From assembly GCA_030432735.1 (NCBI GenBank), contig JAUIMK010000007.1, positions 1 through 39,709 of the forward strand: DNA of 39,709 nucleotides, given 5' to 3'. The position numbers and the translations under genes were made by a program. The stretch comes from a bacterium (lineage in GTDB: Bacteria; Myxococcota_A; UBA9160; UBA4427). This document shows positions 1-7,024 of the stretch, piece after piece. The first letter of the stretch is position 1; each line of letters opens with the position of its first letter. The notes under the pieces are model-generated. The model was not told where the DNA came from, did not search any database, and saw only the letters and a program-made list of their open reading frames with translations.

Positions 1-1
1 C

Positions 2-391
2 GCGATCGAGAGCCGTCACGTCGAGCCCATGGACTACTTCGGCGGTGTGCAGCCTGCGACCCACGACATCTGGCTGCGCGCCGTGAGCCCGCTCCCGGAC
101 GACCTCCTGATCCACCAGTGCATCGTCGCCTACGCGTCGGACATGACGCTGATCGACACCGCGGCGCGGCCGCATCCGATCGACCTCTTCGACGCCGGTC
201 TCGAGACGGCGAGTCTCGACCACGCCATGTGGTTCCACCGCCCGCTGCGCGCCGACGAGTGGCTGCTCTACTCCCAGGAGAGCCCGTCGATGTCGGGGGC
301 CCGCGGACTCACCCTCGGCCATTTCTTCCGGCGCGACGGCGCGCTGGTCGCGTCCGTCGTCCAGGAAGGGCTCTTCCGCACGAAGGGCTGA
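2..391 (+). CDS. tesB: Acyl-CoA thioesterase II (TesB family), C-terminal part
   Basis: This is the C-terminal part of a double-hotdog acyl-CoA thioesterase; the reading frame is already open at the left edge, so the N-terminal half lies outside the window. TesB enzymes hydrolyse acyl-CoA to free fatty acid and CoA in the cytoplasm. The visible part has the family's hallmark order: a Y-A-S-D motif in the second hotdog, then an L-D-H-x-M-W-F-H-R-P block, then W-L-L-Y and the S-x-x-A-R-G stretch, ending in a G-x-L-V-A-S-V-V-Q-E-G strand. This closely matches the end of E. coli TesB as I remember it. No U-rich terminator follows the stop; a small hairpin lies about 130 bases downstream. Confidence 0.9.
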   Translation, partial: AIESRHVEPMDYFGGVQPATHDIWLRAVSPLPDDLLIHQCIVAYASDMTLIDTAARPHPIDLFDAGLETASLDHAMWFHRPLRADEWLLYSQESPSMSGARGLTLGHFFRRDGALVASVVQEGLFRTKG

Positions 392-492
392 GGGGTCGAT
401 CCCCGAGCCCCGGCCCCCAAGCGACCGGATGCGCGCCCGGAACGGCGCGAACGCGCCGGTGCCTGCACGCCGGGCAGTCTGCCGCACACGCG

Positions 493-509
493 TGCACGAC
501 GACCGTGCA
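493..509. promoter_or_regulatory. Candidate NtrC-type enhancer site
   Basis: The sequence TGCACGACGACCGTGCA is a perfect 5-base inverted repeat with a 7-base spacer. It fits the classic NtrC pattern GCAC-N7-GTGC. It is centred about 183 bases upstream of the start point predicted from the sigma-54 element at 657-673, a normal enhancer distance. A further overlapping GCAC-N4-GTGC element sits at 484-495. Binding by an NtrC homologue is an inference from the motif and from the amtB-glnK genes downstream. Confidence 0.6.
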
Positions 510-524
510 GAGACCCGCCCAATT

Positions 525-543
525 CTGCCCGCACTTCGGGCAG
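525..543. other. Short perfect hairpin, possible operator or tesB terminator
   Basis: CTGCCCG and CGGGCAG form a 7-bp perfect stem around a 5-base loop. No T-run follows, so it is a poor intrinsic terminator. It lies between the NtrC-like site and the sigma-54 promoter and could be a protein-binding dyad instead. Confidence 0.3.
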
Positions 544-656
544 CGCTGATGTGTCTGCGTGCAATCGGGGCCGGAAAGGGGGCGGTGCGGGGCGTCACAT
601 GCGCCGGTCTCGGCCCATTCGAGCCGCGAGAACGGGAGGATCCACCCGAGAGGGAT

Positions 657-673
657 TTGGCACGCCCCTTGCT
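657..673 (+). promoter_or_regulatory. Sigma-54 (-24/-12) promoter for amtB-glnK
   Basis: TTGGCACGCCCCTTGCT matches the sigma-54 consensus YTGGCACGrNNNTTGCW at every fixed position except the weakly conserved purine. The invariant GG is at 659-660 and the GC at 671-672, exactly 12 bases apart. Transcription should start near 684, giving a leader of about 110 bases. Together with the upstream NtrC-like dyad this predicts activation under nitrogen limitation. Confidence 0.85.
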
Positions 674-795
674 CTTAGTCGTGGCAACCGCTTCGAGCGA
701 TCGCCGTCAAGGGGACGGGGAACCCACGCGAGTCAGCGTTCGAAGCAGAGCAAGTGTCCCACACCCGATCCCAAACCCCACTGGAGTCCAACCCC

Positions 796-2169
796 ATGTC
801 CCGGAAGTTTCTTCTCACCGCGGCGGTGACCGCCTGCAGCCTGGCGCCGAGCGTCGCGCTGGCAGACGAGATCTCTCCCGCCCTCTTCACGGCGAACAAC
901 GTCTGGATGATGTTGGCCGCCGCCCTCGTGTTCATCATGCACCTCGGCTTCGCGATGGTCGAGTCGGGTCTCACCCGCGCGAAGAACACGACGAACATCC
1001 TCTTCAAGAACACGTTCATCATCTGCGCAGGCATCCTGACCTACTTCCTGTGCGGCTTCAATCTGATGTACCCCGGCGATTTCAACGGCTTCTTCGGCTT
1101 CGCCGGGTTCGGCATCGGCGCCGGCTTCGAGGAAGGCGCGAACACGCCGGCCTACGCCGACGGTGGCTACACCTACTGGACCGACTTCCTCTTCCAGGCG
1201 ATGTTCGCGGCGACCGCGGCGACGATCGTCTCGGGCGCTGTGGCGGAACGGATCAAGCTCGGTTCGTTCATGATCTTCTCCGCGATCTTCGTGGCGGTGG
1301 TCTACCCGATCGCCGGCTCCTGGAAGTGGGGCGGCGGCTTCCTCGACGGCATGGGCTTCTACGACTTCGCCGGCTCGACCCTCGTCCACTCGGTGGGCGG
1401 CTGGGGCGCGCTGATCGGCGCGCTCGTCCTCGGCCCGCGTCTCGGCAAGTACGCGAAGGACGGCACCCTCATGCCCATCCCGGGTAGCTCGATGCCGCTG
1501 ACGACGGTCGGCGTCTTCCTGCTCTGGCTCGGATGGTTCGGATTCAACGGCGGCTCGGTGCTGTCGGCGGACCCGACCCTGACTTCCTTCACCCTCGTCA
1601 CCACGTGCCTCGCGGCCGCGGCGGGCGGGATCGGCGCGATGATCGCCTACACGTTCATCAGCTCGAAGCCCGACCTCTCGATGGCCCTCAACGGCATCCT
1701 GGCCGGCCTCGTCGGCATCACGGCGGGCGCGGACGTGATCAACCCGAACATGGCGATCCTCGTCGGCCTGATCGCGGGCATGCTGGTCGTCGGCTCGGTC
1801 GTGACCTTCGACAAGCTGAAGATCGACGACCCGGTCGGTGCGATCTCGGTCCACCTCACCTGCGGCATCTGGGGCACCCTCGCGGTCGGCATCTTCTCGA
1901 CCAACCCCGAGCACAGCATCGTGACCCAGGCGATCGGCGTCGCGGCCTACGCGGCCTTCACCATCGCCTGCGCCGCAGCGATCTTCCTCACGCTCAAGGC
2001 GACCCTGGGTCTCCGGGTCAGTGAAGAGGAAGAGCTCGAAGGACTCGACCTCGGCGAGCACGGAATGCACGCCTACGACCTCGCGGGCTCCCCGGGCTTC
2101 ATGGAAGACTCGGGCCCGCCGGTCGGCGCGCGTCTCGCCACCAGCTCTCTCGCGACGAGCGAAAACTAA
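796..2169 (+). CDS. amtB: Ammonium transporter (Amt family)
   Basis: Inner-membrane ammonium channel of about 457 residues including a cleavable-looking signal peptide (residues 1-22, ending A-L-A before D-E), as in several bacterial Amt proteins. The mature part has 11 predicted membrane segments. The twin pore histidines appear as H198 (in S-T-L-V-H-S-V-G-G) and H353 (in A-I-S-V-H-L-T-C-G), and the early block W-M-M-L-A-A-A-L-V-F-I-M is typical. The start at 796 is preferred over an in-frame ATG at 754 because it has a GGAG nine bases upstream and exposes the signal peptide at once. The Glu-rich cytoplasmic tail after the last helix is where GlnK would dock. glnK follows after 82 bases, which argues for one operon under the sigma-54 promoter. 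Confidence 0.95.
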   Translation: MSRKFLLTAAVTACSLAPSVALADEISPALFTANNVWMMLAAALVFIMHLGFAMVESGLTRAKNTTNILFKNTFIICAGILTYFLCGFNLMYPGDFNGFFGFAGFGIGAGFEEGANTPAYADGGYTYWTDFLFQAMFAATAATIVSGAVAERIKLGSFMIFSAIFVAVVYPIAGSWKWGGGFLDGMGFYDFAGSTLVHSVGGWGALIGALVLGPRLGKYAKDGTLMPIPGSSMPLTTVGVFLLWLGWFGFNGGSVLSADPTLTSFTLVTTCLAAAAGGIGAMIAYTFISSKPDLSMALNGILAGLVGITAGADVINPNMAILVGLIAGMLVVGSVVTFDKLKIDDPVGAISVHLTCGIWGTLAVGIFSTNPEHSIVTQAIGVAAYAAFTIACAAAIFLTLKATLGLRVSEEEELEGLDLGEHGMHAYDLAGSPGFMEDSGPPVGARLATSSLATSEN

Positions 2170-2215
2170 CGCATCCCCACCCCGTCACCGGGGGGCGCAG
2201 CGCGTCCCCCGGTGA

Positions 2216-2605
<390 letters not shown>

Positions 2606-2632
2606 CCCACGAACGACCGGAACGGAACGAAC

Positions 2633-2664
2633 AGGGCCGGCGCTCCTCACGGAGCGTCGGCCCT
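2633..2664 (+). terminator. Rho-independent terminator after glnK
   Basis: A 14-base arm (2633-2646) pairs with 2651-2664 around the loop TCAC, with a single G-U mismatch to perfection, and is followed by the T-rich stretch CTTCGTTT. It sits 28 bases after the glnK stop. It also lies just beyond the stop of the convergent quinone oxidoreductase gene (2693), so it may serve both directions. Confidence 0.85.
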
Positions 2665-2692
2665 CTTCGTTTCCGGGCGTGCGGACACGCGA

Positions 2693-3667
2693 TCAGGGAA
2701 CGAGCACGACCTTGCCGACCGTCTTCCGGGACGCGAGCGCCGCCAACGCCTCGCCGGCCTCCTCGAGCGGGTGGCGCGCCCCGATCAAGGGATCGATGCC
2801 CCCGGTCGCCGCCATCTCGAAGAGCCCTTTCATGCACGCGTCGATGGCCTCGGGCTCCTTCTCCGGATAGGCGCTCCAGTGGAGCCCGACGAGGGAGATG
2901 TTCTTCAGCAGGACGCGGTTCATCTTGATGCTCGGGATCTCGCCGCCGGCGAATCCGATCACGAGCAGGCGACCGTTCCAGGCGATGCACTTGAGCGAGC
3001 GATCCGTGGTGTCCCCGCCGACCGAGTCGTAGATCACGTCGGCCCCTCGTCCCCCGGTCTCCTCCATCACGATCGGGACGAAGTCCTGCTCGCGATAGTC
3101 GATCAGCACGTCCGCGCCGGCACGGCGAGCGATCTCGAGCTTCTCGGGACCACCGGCGGTCGCGATGACCCGCGCGCCTTTGGCCTTGCCGATCTGCACG
3201 GCGGACAGGCCGACCCCGCCCGCCGCCGCGTGCACGAGGAGCGTCTCGCCGGGCGCGACCGGCGCGCGCCAGACGAGCGCCGCGTACGACGTGGGGTAGA
3301 CGGTGGGCAGCGCGGCCCCCGCCTCGAAGGAGAGCGCGTCCGGCAGCGCATAGGCCTGTGCCGCCGGGGCGACGACCTCCTCCGCGAAGCCGCCGAGGGC
3401 ACACCGCGACAGCACGCGATCCCCGACCGCGAAGCCCGTGACGCCCGGGCCGAGCTCCTTCACGACGCCACCGACCTCACCGCCCGGAACGAAGGGCAGC
3501 GCGGGCTTCACCTGATACTCGCCCTTCAGCATCAGCACGTCGGAGAAGTTGCAGCCCGCCGCGCGAACCTCGATGCGGAGCTCGCCTTCGCCGAGGGCCG
3601 GCGGGTCGATGTCCCGGACCGTCAACTCTTCGGGGGTCATGAGTCGATCGACGACGACGGCGCGCAT
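2693..3667 (-). CDS. NADPH:quinone oxidoreductase, zinc-independent MDR family
   Basis: A 324-residue medium-chain dehydrogenase/reductase of the quinone-oxidoreductase branch. The N-terminal GroES-like domain (1-125) has A-A-G-C-N-F-S-D and lacks the catalytic-zinc cysteine pattern of alcohol dehydrogenases. The Rossmann domain carries the NADPH-binding A-A-A-G-G-V-G motif at 147-153. The protein should use NADPH to reduce quinones or enoyl-type substrates; the true substrate cannot be read from sequence. The ATG at 3667 follows an AAGGAGGAG ribosome site. The frame stays open far upstream, but that part is antisense to the next two genes and has no conserved motif. It is convergent with glnK. 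Confidence 0.9.
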   Translation of the reverse strand: MRAVVVDRLMTPEELTVRDIDPPALGEGELRIEVRAAGCNFSDVLMLKGEYQVKPALPFVPGGEVGGVVKELGPGVTGFAVGDRVLSRCALGGFAEEVVAPAAQAYALPDALSFEAGAALPTVYPTSYAALVWRAPVAPGETLLVHAAAGGVGLSAVQIGKAKGARVIATAGGPEKLEIARRAGADVLIDYREQDFVPIVMEETGGRGADVIYDSVGGDTTDRSLKCIAWNGRLLVIGFAGGEIPSIKMNRVLLKNISLVGLHWSAYPEKEPEAIDACMKGLFEMAATGGIDPLIGARHPLEEAGEALAALASRKTVGKVVLVP

Positions 3668-3774
3668 GATCCGGCTCCTCCTTCGTCCTGGCGGCGCGAA
3701 GCTGCCTGCGGCGGGGCGAACCGGTAGCAGAAACCCGCGCACGGCGAGTAGACTCACGACCGGGGGGGAGATTC

Positions 3775-4749
3775 GTGGCTCGATTCCAGCGCAACCCGCG
3801 CGCAAGGGCTCGTTCATTCGGCGGCGCGACCCGAGGCGGCGTCGTCCTCGCGCTCGTCGTCCTCCTCGTCGGCGCCTGCAGTCGCGCGCCCGGCGCCGCC
3901 GCGGTCGCCGCGGACGACGGGCTCGCCCGCCCGCCCTTCGTCCGCATCGACACGGAGGCCGGCCCGACGCTCTTCGTCCTCGGCACGGTCCACCTGGGCC
4001 CCGCCGAGGGCTGGCGCTTCTCACCGGAGATCGAGCACGTCCTGGCCGAAGCGGACACCCTCGTCCTCGAGATCGACGTCGCGGCGCTCGATCCGGACGC
4101 CGTCGCCGACGCCACCGCCGAACGCGTGATCCTGCAGGGCGGAAAGCGACTCCCCGACGTCCTCTCGCCCGAGACGAACGCGGTGCTCGAAGCCCGGGAC
4201 CCGGAGCTCTCCGCCGCCGGACTGACGGCACGCGCGCGAAGCCTCTACGAGCCGTGGTTCCTCGCCGTCGGCCTCGTCGAGCTGATCGCCCAGCGATCCG
4301 ACTGGAGCCTCGCCGCCTCGGCCGAGGCGGCCGTACTCGAGCGCTTCGGGGGCGACGAGACCCTCGCCCTCGAGACCTACGTGGCCCAGCTCGACATGCT
4401 CGACGGGCTCCCCCTCGCGCTGCAGGATCTGCTGCTCCGGGACGCCCTGTCCCGCCTCGGCAAGGCCGACGAGGATCTGATCGAGCTCGTCGACGCCTGG
4501 CGAAGAGGCGACCGGCCGGCGTTGATCGACCAGTCCCGGGCCGGAGTCGACGAGCTGCCCGAGCTGGAGCGGGTCTACACGGTGCTCCTCGACGACCGCA
4601 ACGAGCGCTGGATCGAACGCCTCGACGCGATCGCCCGCGATCCGGCGCGCCGGGACCAGACCGTGTTGGTCGCGCTCCACGTCGTCGGCGACGTCGGCGT
4701 CCCCGCTCTGCTGCAGAAGGCGGGCTACAGCGTGACGCGCATCCACTAG
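3775..4749 (+). CDS. TraB/PrgY/GumN-family lipoprotein
   Basis: A 324-residue predicted lipoprotein of the TraB/GumN family, whose members resemble Tiki-type metalloproteases. The signal peptide ends in a lipobox V-G-A-C with C35 as the lipidation site. The family's first motif F-V-L-G-T-V-H-L-G contains H73. A central L-Y-E-P-W-F-L-A-V block and the C-terminal V-A-L-H-V-V-G-D-V-G with a second conserved His follow in the usual order. It starts with GTG at 3775 after a G-rich ribosome site. The gamma-carbonic-anhydrase-like gene follows after 22 bases on the same strand, suggesting co-transcription. Substrate unknown. Confidence 0.82.
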   Translation: MARFQRNPRARARSFGGATRGGVVLALVVLLVGACSRAPGAAAVAADDGLARPPFVRIDTEAGPTLFVLGTVHLGPAEGWRFSPEIEHVLAEADTLVLEIDVAALDPDAVADATAERVILQGGKRLPDVLSPETNAVLEARDPELSAAGLTARARSLYEPWFLAVGLVELIAQRSDWSLAASAEAAVLERFGGDETLALETYVAQLDMLDGLPLALQDLLLRDALSRLGKADEDLIELVDAWRRGDRPALIDQSRAGVDELPELERVYTVLLDDRNERWIERLDAIARDPARRDQTVLVALHVVGDVGVPALLQKAGYSVTRIH

Positions 4750-4771
4750 CGAGAGGCGGAGGCCCAGAGAC

Positions 4772-5356
4772 ATGATCGACGACGACCTCCAGAGCATCGA
4801 CCCGAGCGTCTTCGTCCACCCGAGCGCGCAGCTCTACGGACGCCTGACGATCGCCGCCGAGTCCTCGGTCTGGCCCAACGTCGTCGTCCGCGCGGAGGCC
4901 CATCACGTCGCGGTCGGGCGCTACACGAACCTGCAGGACTTCGTGATGATCCACGTCGGCTACGACCACCCGACGGAGATCGGCGACTTCTGCTCGATCA
5001 CCCACCACGCGACGGTCCACGGCTGCACGATCGAAGACGACTGCCTGATCGGAATCAACGCCGTCGTCATGGACGGGGCAGTCGTCGGCCGCGGCTCGAT
5101 CGTGGCGGGCGGTGCCATGATCAAGGAGGGCGACGTCTTCCCGCCCGGCTCGATCATCGCGGGCGTCCCCGCCAGACAGATCGCCGAACGCGACTGCGCC
5201 CGACCGAACCGCCAGAACGCCTGGCAGTACCACTGGAACGCCCAGGCCTACCGCCGCGGTGACCATCGCGCCTGGGCCAGCGACGAGTACGCGAGCTGGA
5301 TGCGCGAGCTCACCGCGAAGATCGAGCGCGACGAAGACCTCGACGGGCTTCGTTAG
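4772..5356 (+). CDS. Gamma-class carbonic anhydrase-like hexapeptide-repeat protein
   Basis: A 194-residue left-handed beta-helix protein of the YrdA/PaaY/CaiE type. Hexapeptide turns run from about residue 10 to 155. Three histidines placed like the metal ligands of gamma carbonic anhydrase are present: H61 (in V-M-I-H-V), H78 and H83 (spacing of five, in T-H-H-A-T-V-H-G). The C-terminal helix after 160 is usual for trimers. Members range from active carbonic anhydrases to thioesterase-like accessory proteins, so the activity is uncertain. A GGAGG-type ribosome site precedes the ATG. It is probably in one transcript with the GumN-family gene. Confidence 0.87.
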   Translation: MIDDDLQSIDPSVFVHPSAQLYGRLTIAAESSVWPNVVVRAEAHHVAVGRYTNLQDFVMIHVGYDHPTEIGDFCSITHHATVHGCTIEDDCLIGINAVVMDGAVVGRGSIVAGGAMIKEGDVFPPGSIIAGVPARQIAERDCARPNRQNAWQYHWNAQAYRRGDHRAWASDEYASWMRELTAKIERDEDLDGLR

Positions 5357-5390
5357 GCGCGACTTCGTCGCGGAACGCGTCGGCCGTGCT

Positions 5391-5416
5391 CGCTCGCGGC
5401 GGGCGCACCGCGAGCG
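5391..5416. terminator. GC-rich hairpin between convergent genes
   Basis: CGCTCGCGG and CCGCGAGCG form a perfect 9-bp stem with an 8-base loop. It lies between the ends of the carbonic-anhydrase-like gene and the convergent TetR gene. There is no U-tract in either direction, so a terminator role is only plausible by position. Confidence 0.35.
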
Positions 5417-5453
5417 ACCGTGCCTGGGCACCCGCCGCCCGCCTGCCTCGAGA

Positions 5454-6200
5454 TCAGACGTCCTTCGCCGCCACGCCCCGGAACAAGAGATCCACCGCCT
5501 GATGCATCGACTGCCGGAGGGCGTCGTCGCTGACCAGCCCGTTGGCCCAGGGGATGCGCGCGCCGTTCGAGACGTGGAAGAGCACGCGCGCGGTCTCGAG
5601 CACGTCGACGTCGCGACCGAGATGGTGCTTCTGGCGCCCCCGCTGCAGGATCTCCATCAGCAGGCCGATCGTGCGGTCGTAGAGCTGGAGCACGCGCTTG
5701 GCGACGCGCGCCTCGGTCTTCGTGGTCGCGCGCAACGCGATCGTCGTCAGGTCGCGGTCCGCGACGAGCAGCGCATGCTGGACGTCGAAGAAGTCGCGGA
5801 GGCGGTCGGCGGTCGGGCGATCCCGATCGTCCGCGGCGCGGAAGCGCGTCCACGCGTCCTCCTGCATCTCGGCGAGCTCGTCGATCAGCAGCTCCTCCTT
5901 CGAGCGCACGTGGCGATAGATCGAGCTCGCGCCCATCCCCGCGCGCTCGGCGATCGCGCGCAGCGTCGCGCCGTCGAAGCCGCGCTCGCGAAAGAGCTCG
6001 CGGGCCGCCTGACGGATCCGCGCGCGACTCCTTCGACCGCGAACGAGGCGGCCATCGTCGGCGCGCAGACGCGTGCGTTGGCCGCTCGCCGCACGGGGCG
6101 CGGCGGGCTGACCGGTGCGCGGCGTGCGCGCGACCGGCGGTGCGGTGGACCCGGAGCTTCCCGACACAGCGGGGTGGGGAGACGAAAGACTCGTGCTCAT
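5454..6200 (-). CDS. TetR/AcrR-family transcriptional regulator
   Basis: A 248-residue TetR-type repressor. The DNA-binding domain lies at about residues 61-105 with the usual A-R-E-L-F-x-E-R-G-F-x-x-A-T-L-R-x-I-A start and the recognition helix in S-S-I-Y-R-H-V-x-S-K-E-E-L-L. The C-terminal helical ligand domain is unlike any I can name. The first 55-60 residues are a low-complexity Ser/Pro/Arg-rich extension, unusual for the family; the true start could be further in, but no better Met with a ribosome site is visible. A near-palindrome at 6206-6227, six bases upstream of the start, may be its own operator. Confidence 0.88.
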   Translation of the reverse strand: MSTSLSSPHPAVSGSSGSTAPPVARTPRTGQPAAPRAASGQRTRLRADDGRLVRGRRSRARIRQAARELFRERGFDGATLRAIAERAGMGASSIYRHVRSKEELLIDELAEMQEDAWTRFRAADDRDRPTADRLRDFFDVQHALLVADRDLTTIALRATTKTEARVAKRVLQLYDRTIGLLMEILQRGRQKHHLGRDVDVLETARVLFHVSNGARIPWANGLVSDDALRQSMHQAVDLLFRGVAAKDV

Positions 6201-6205
6201 GGCGC

Positions 6206-6227
6206 GAATTCCGATCGTTCCGAATTC
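6206..6227. promoter_or_regulatory. Candidate TetR autoregulatory operator
   Basis: A 22-base imperfect palindrome bounded by GAATTC at both ends (6206-6211 and 6222-6227), with a central CGATCG-like core. It lies immediately upstream of the TetR start at 6200. Position and symmetry suggest self-repression; this is an inference. Confidence 0.4.
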
Positions 6228-6335
6228 AGGGGCGGAAGGGCCCCGAATGCTGTGGGGGGAGCAGTCCGTGACGCGGCTCCAGAGAGCGGCGCGCCGCGAA
6301 CTCGGCGAACAGGATCGCATAGAAGCGTGGATTCG

Positions 6336-7016
6336 TCAGCGAATTCGGGTCCCCGCCCGCGCTTCGCCTCGCTCCTCGCCCGAAGGACCGCGCGCGAGGC
6401 ACCAGACCGGCACGCCGTGCACGCGGCCTTCGTCCCGCATCTCGAAGCCGTGGGCCCGATAGAAGCGCACGCTCTCCGGGCGATCGCATTCGAGGCAGAG
6501 CGGGGCCGGATGCGCGGTCACGAGCTCGTCGATCGTCCGCAGGAGCGCCGCGCCGACGCCCCTTCCCTGCCAGGCCGGGTCGACACCGAGGGCGGCAAGG
6601 TACCAGTGGGGCGTACGCGGGCGATGATCCGGAAGACCGGCGTTCACCTCGGCCCAGGCCGCCATCGCCTGCCTGCCCTGTAGCCATAAACACTCGAATT
6701 GCCGACGCAGCGAGGGCTCCGGAAGGCGGAGCTCCTGCGGCGGAACGAGGACGAAGCCGCCGACCACGACCGAATCGAGGGTCGAAACCCTCAAAGAGAG
6801 GCGGTCCGCCTGGTCGAGCACGAGCGAGCGGAGCCCCGCGGCGTTCGCCCGCACCCGGCGGCGGCGATTCGGCCCGTGGATCCGCACGTTCATCGGGTTG
6901 TCCCGAAAGGCCCGGGCGAGCACCCCGACCAGCGCGCGACGCGCGGCCGCGTCCGGTCGCGTGACCCGGGTCCGTCCGGAGTCCCGATCGGGAGGAGCCT
7001 GGCCGTCCACTATCAT
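6336..7016 (-). CDS. GNAT-family N-acetyltransferase
   Basis: A 226-residue protein with a C-terminal GNAT fold. The acetyl-CoA pyrophosphate loop is Q-G-R-G-V-G at residues 150-155, preceded by the strand W-Y-L-A-A-L-G-V-D-P. The later F-Y-R-A-H-G-F-E block is the usual beta-6/alpha-4 region. Substrate is not predictable. Its start is only eight bases from the start of the divergent amidohydrolase gene, so each promoter must lie inside the other gene unless one start is further in. The TetR gene lies 135 bases downstream on the same strand. Confidence 0.82.
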   Translation of the reverse strand: MIVDGQAPPDRDSGRTRVTRPDAAARRALVGVLARAFRDNPMNVRIHGPNRRRRVRANAAGLRSLVLDQADRLSLRVSTLDSVVVGGFVLVPPQELRLPEPSLRRQFECLWLQGRQAMAAWAEVNAGLPDHRPRTPHWYLAALGVDPAWQGRGVGAALLRTIDELVTAHPAPLCLECDRPESVRFYRAHGFEMRDEGRVHGVPVWCLARGPSGEERGEARAGTRIR

Positions 7017-7024
7017 GCGCCGCG

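Larger units (their letters stand above)
392..795. other. Intergenic regulatory region upstream of amtB
   Basis: This 404-base gap has no convincing gene. It holds an NtrC-like dyad (493-509), a short perfect hairpin (525-543), a sigma-54 promoter (657-673) and about 110 bases of untranslated leader before the preferred amtB start at 796. Extra GCAC and GTGC half-sites lie at 459-468 and 484-495. Short open frames in both directions lack conserved motifs and are Arg/Pro-rich, as expected of chance frames in GC-rich DNA. Confidence 0.7.

Noticed and set aside
733-2070. Long minus-strand open frame across amtB
   Set aside because: It is antisense to a clear Amt gene, is Arg/Glu/Asp-rich and has no domain pattern; GC-rich genes leave such frames open.
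3668-5431. Upstream extension of the quinone oxidoreductase frame
   Set aside because: It overlaps the GumN-family and carbonic-anhydrase-like genes on the other strand, and a strong ribosome site marks the start at 3667.
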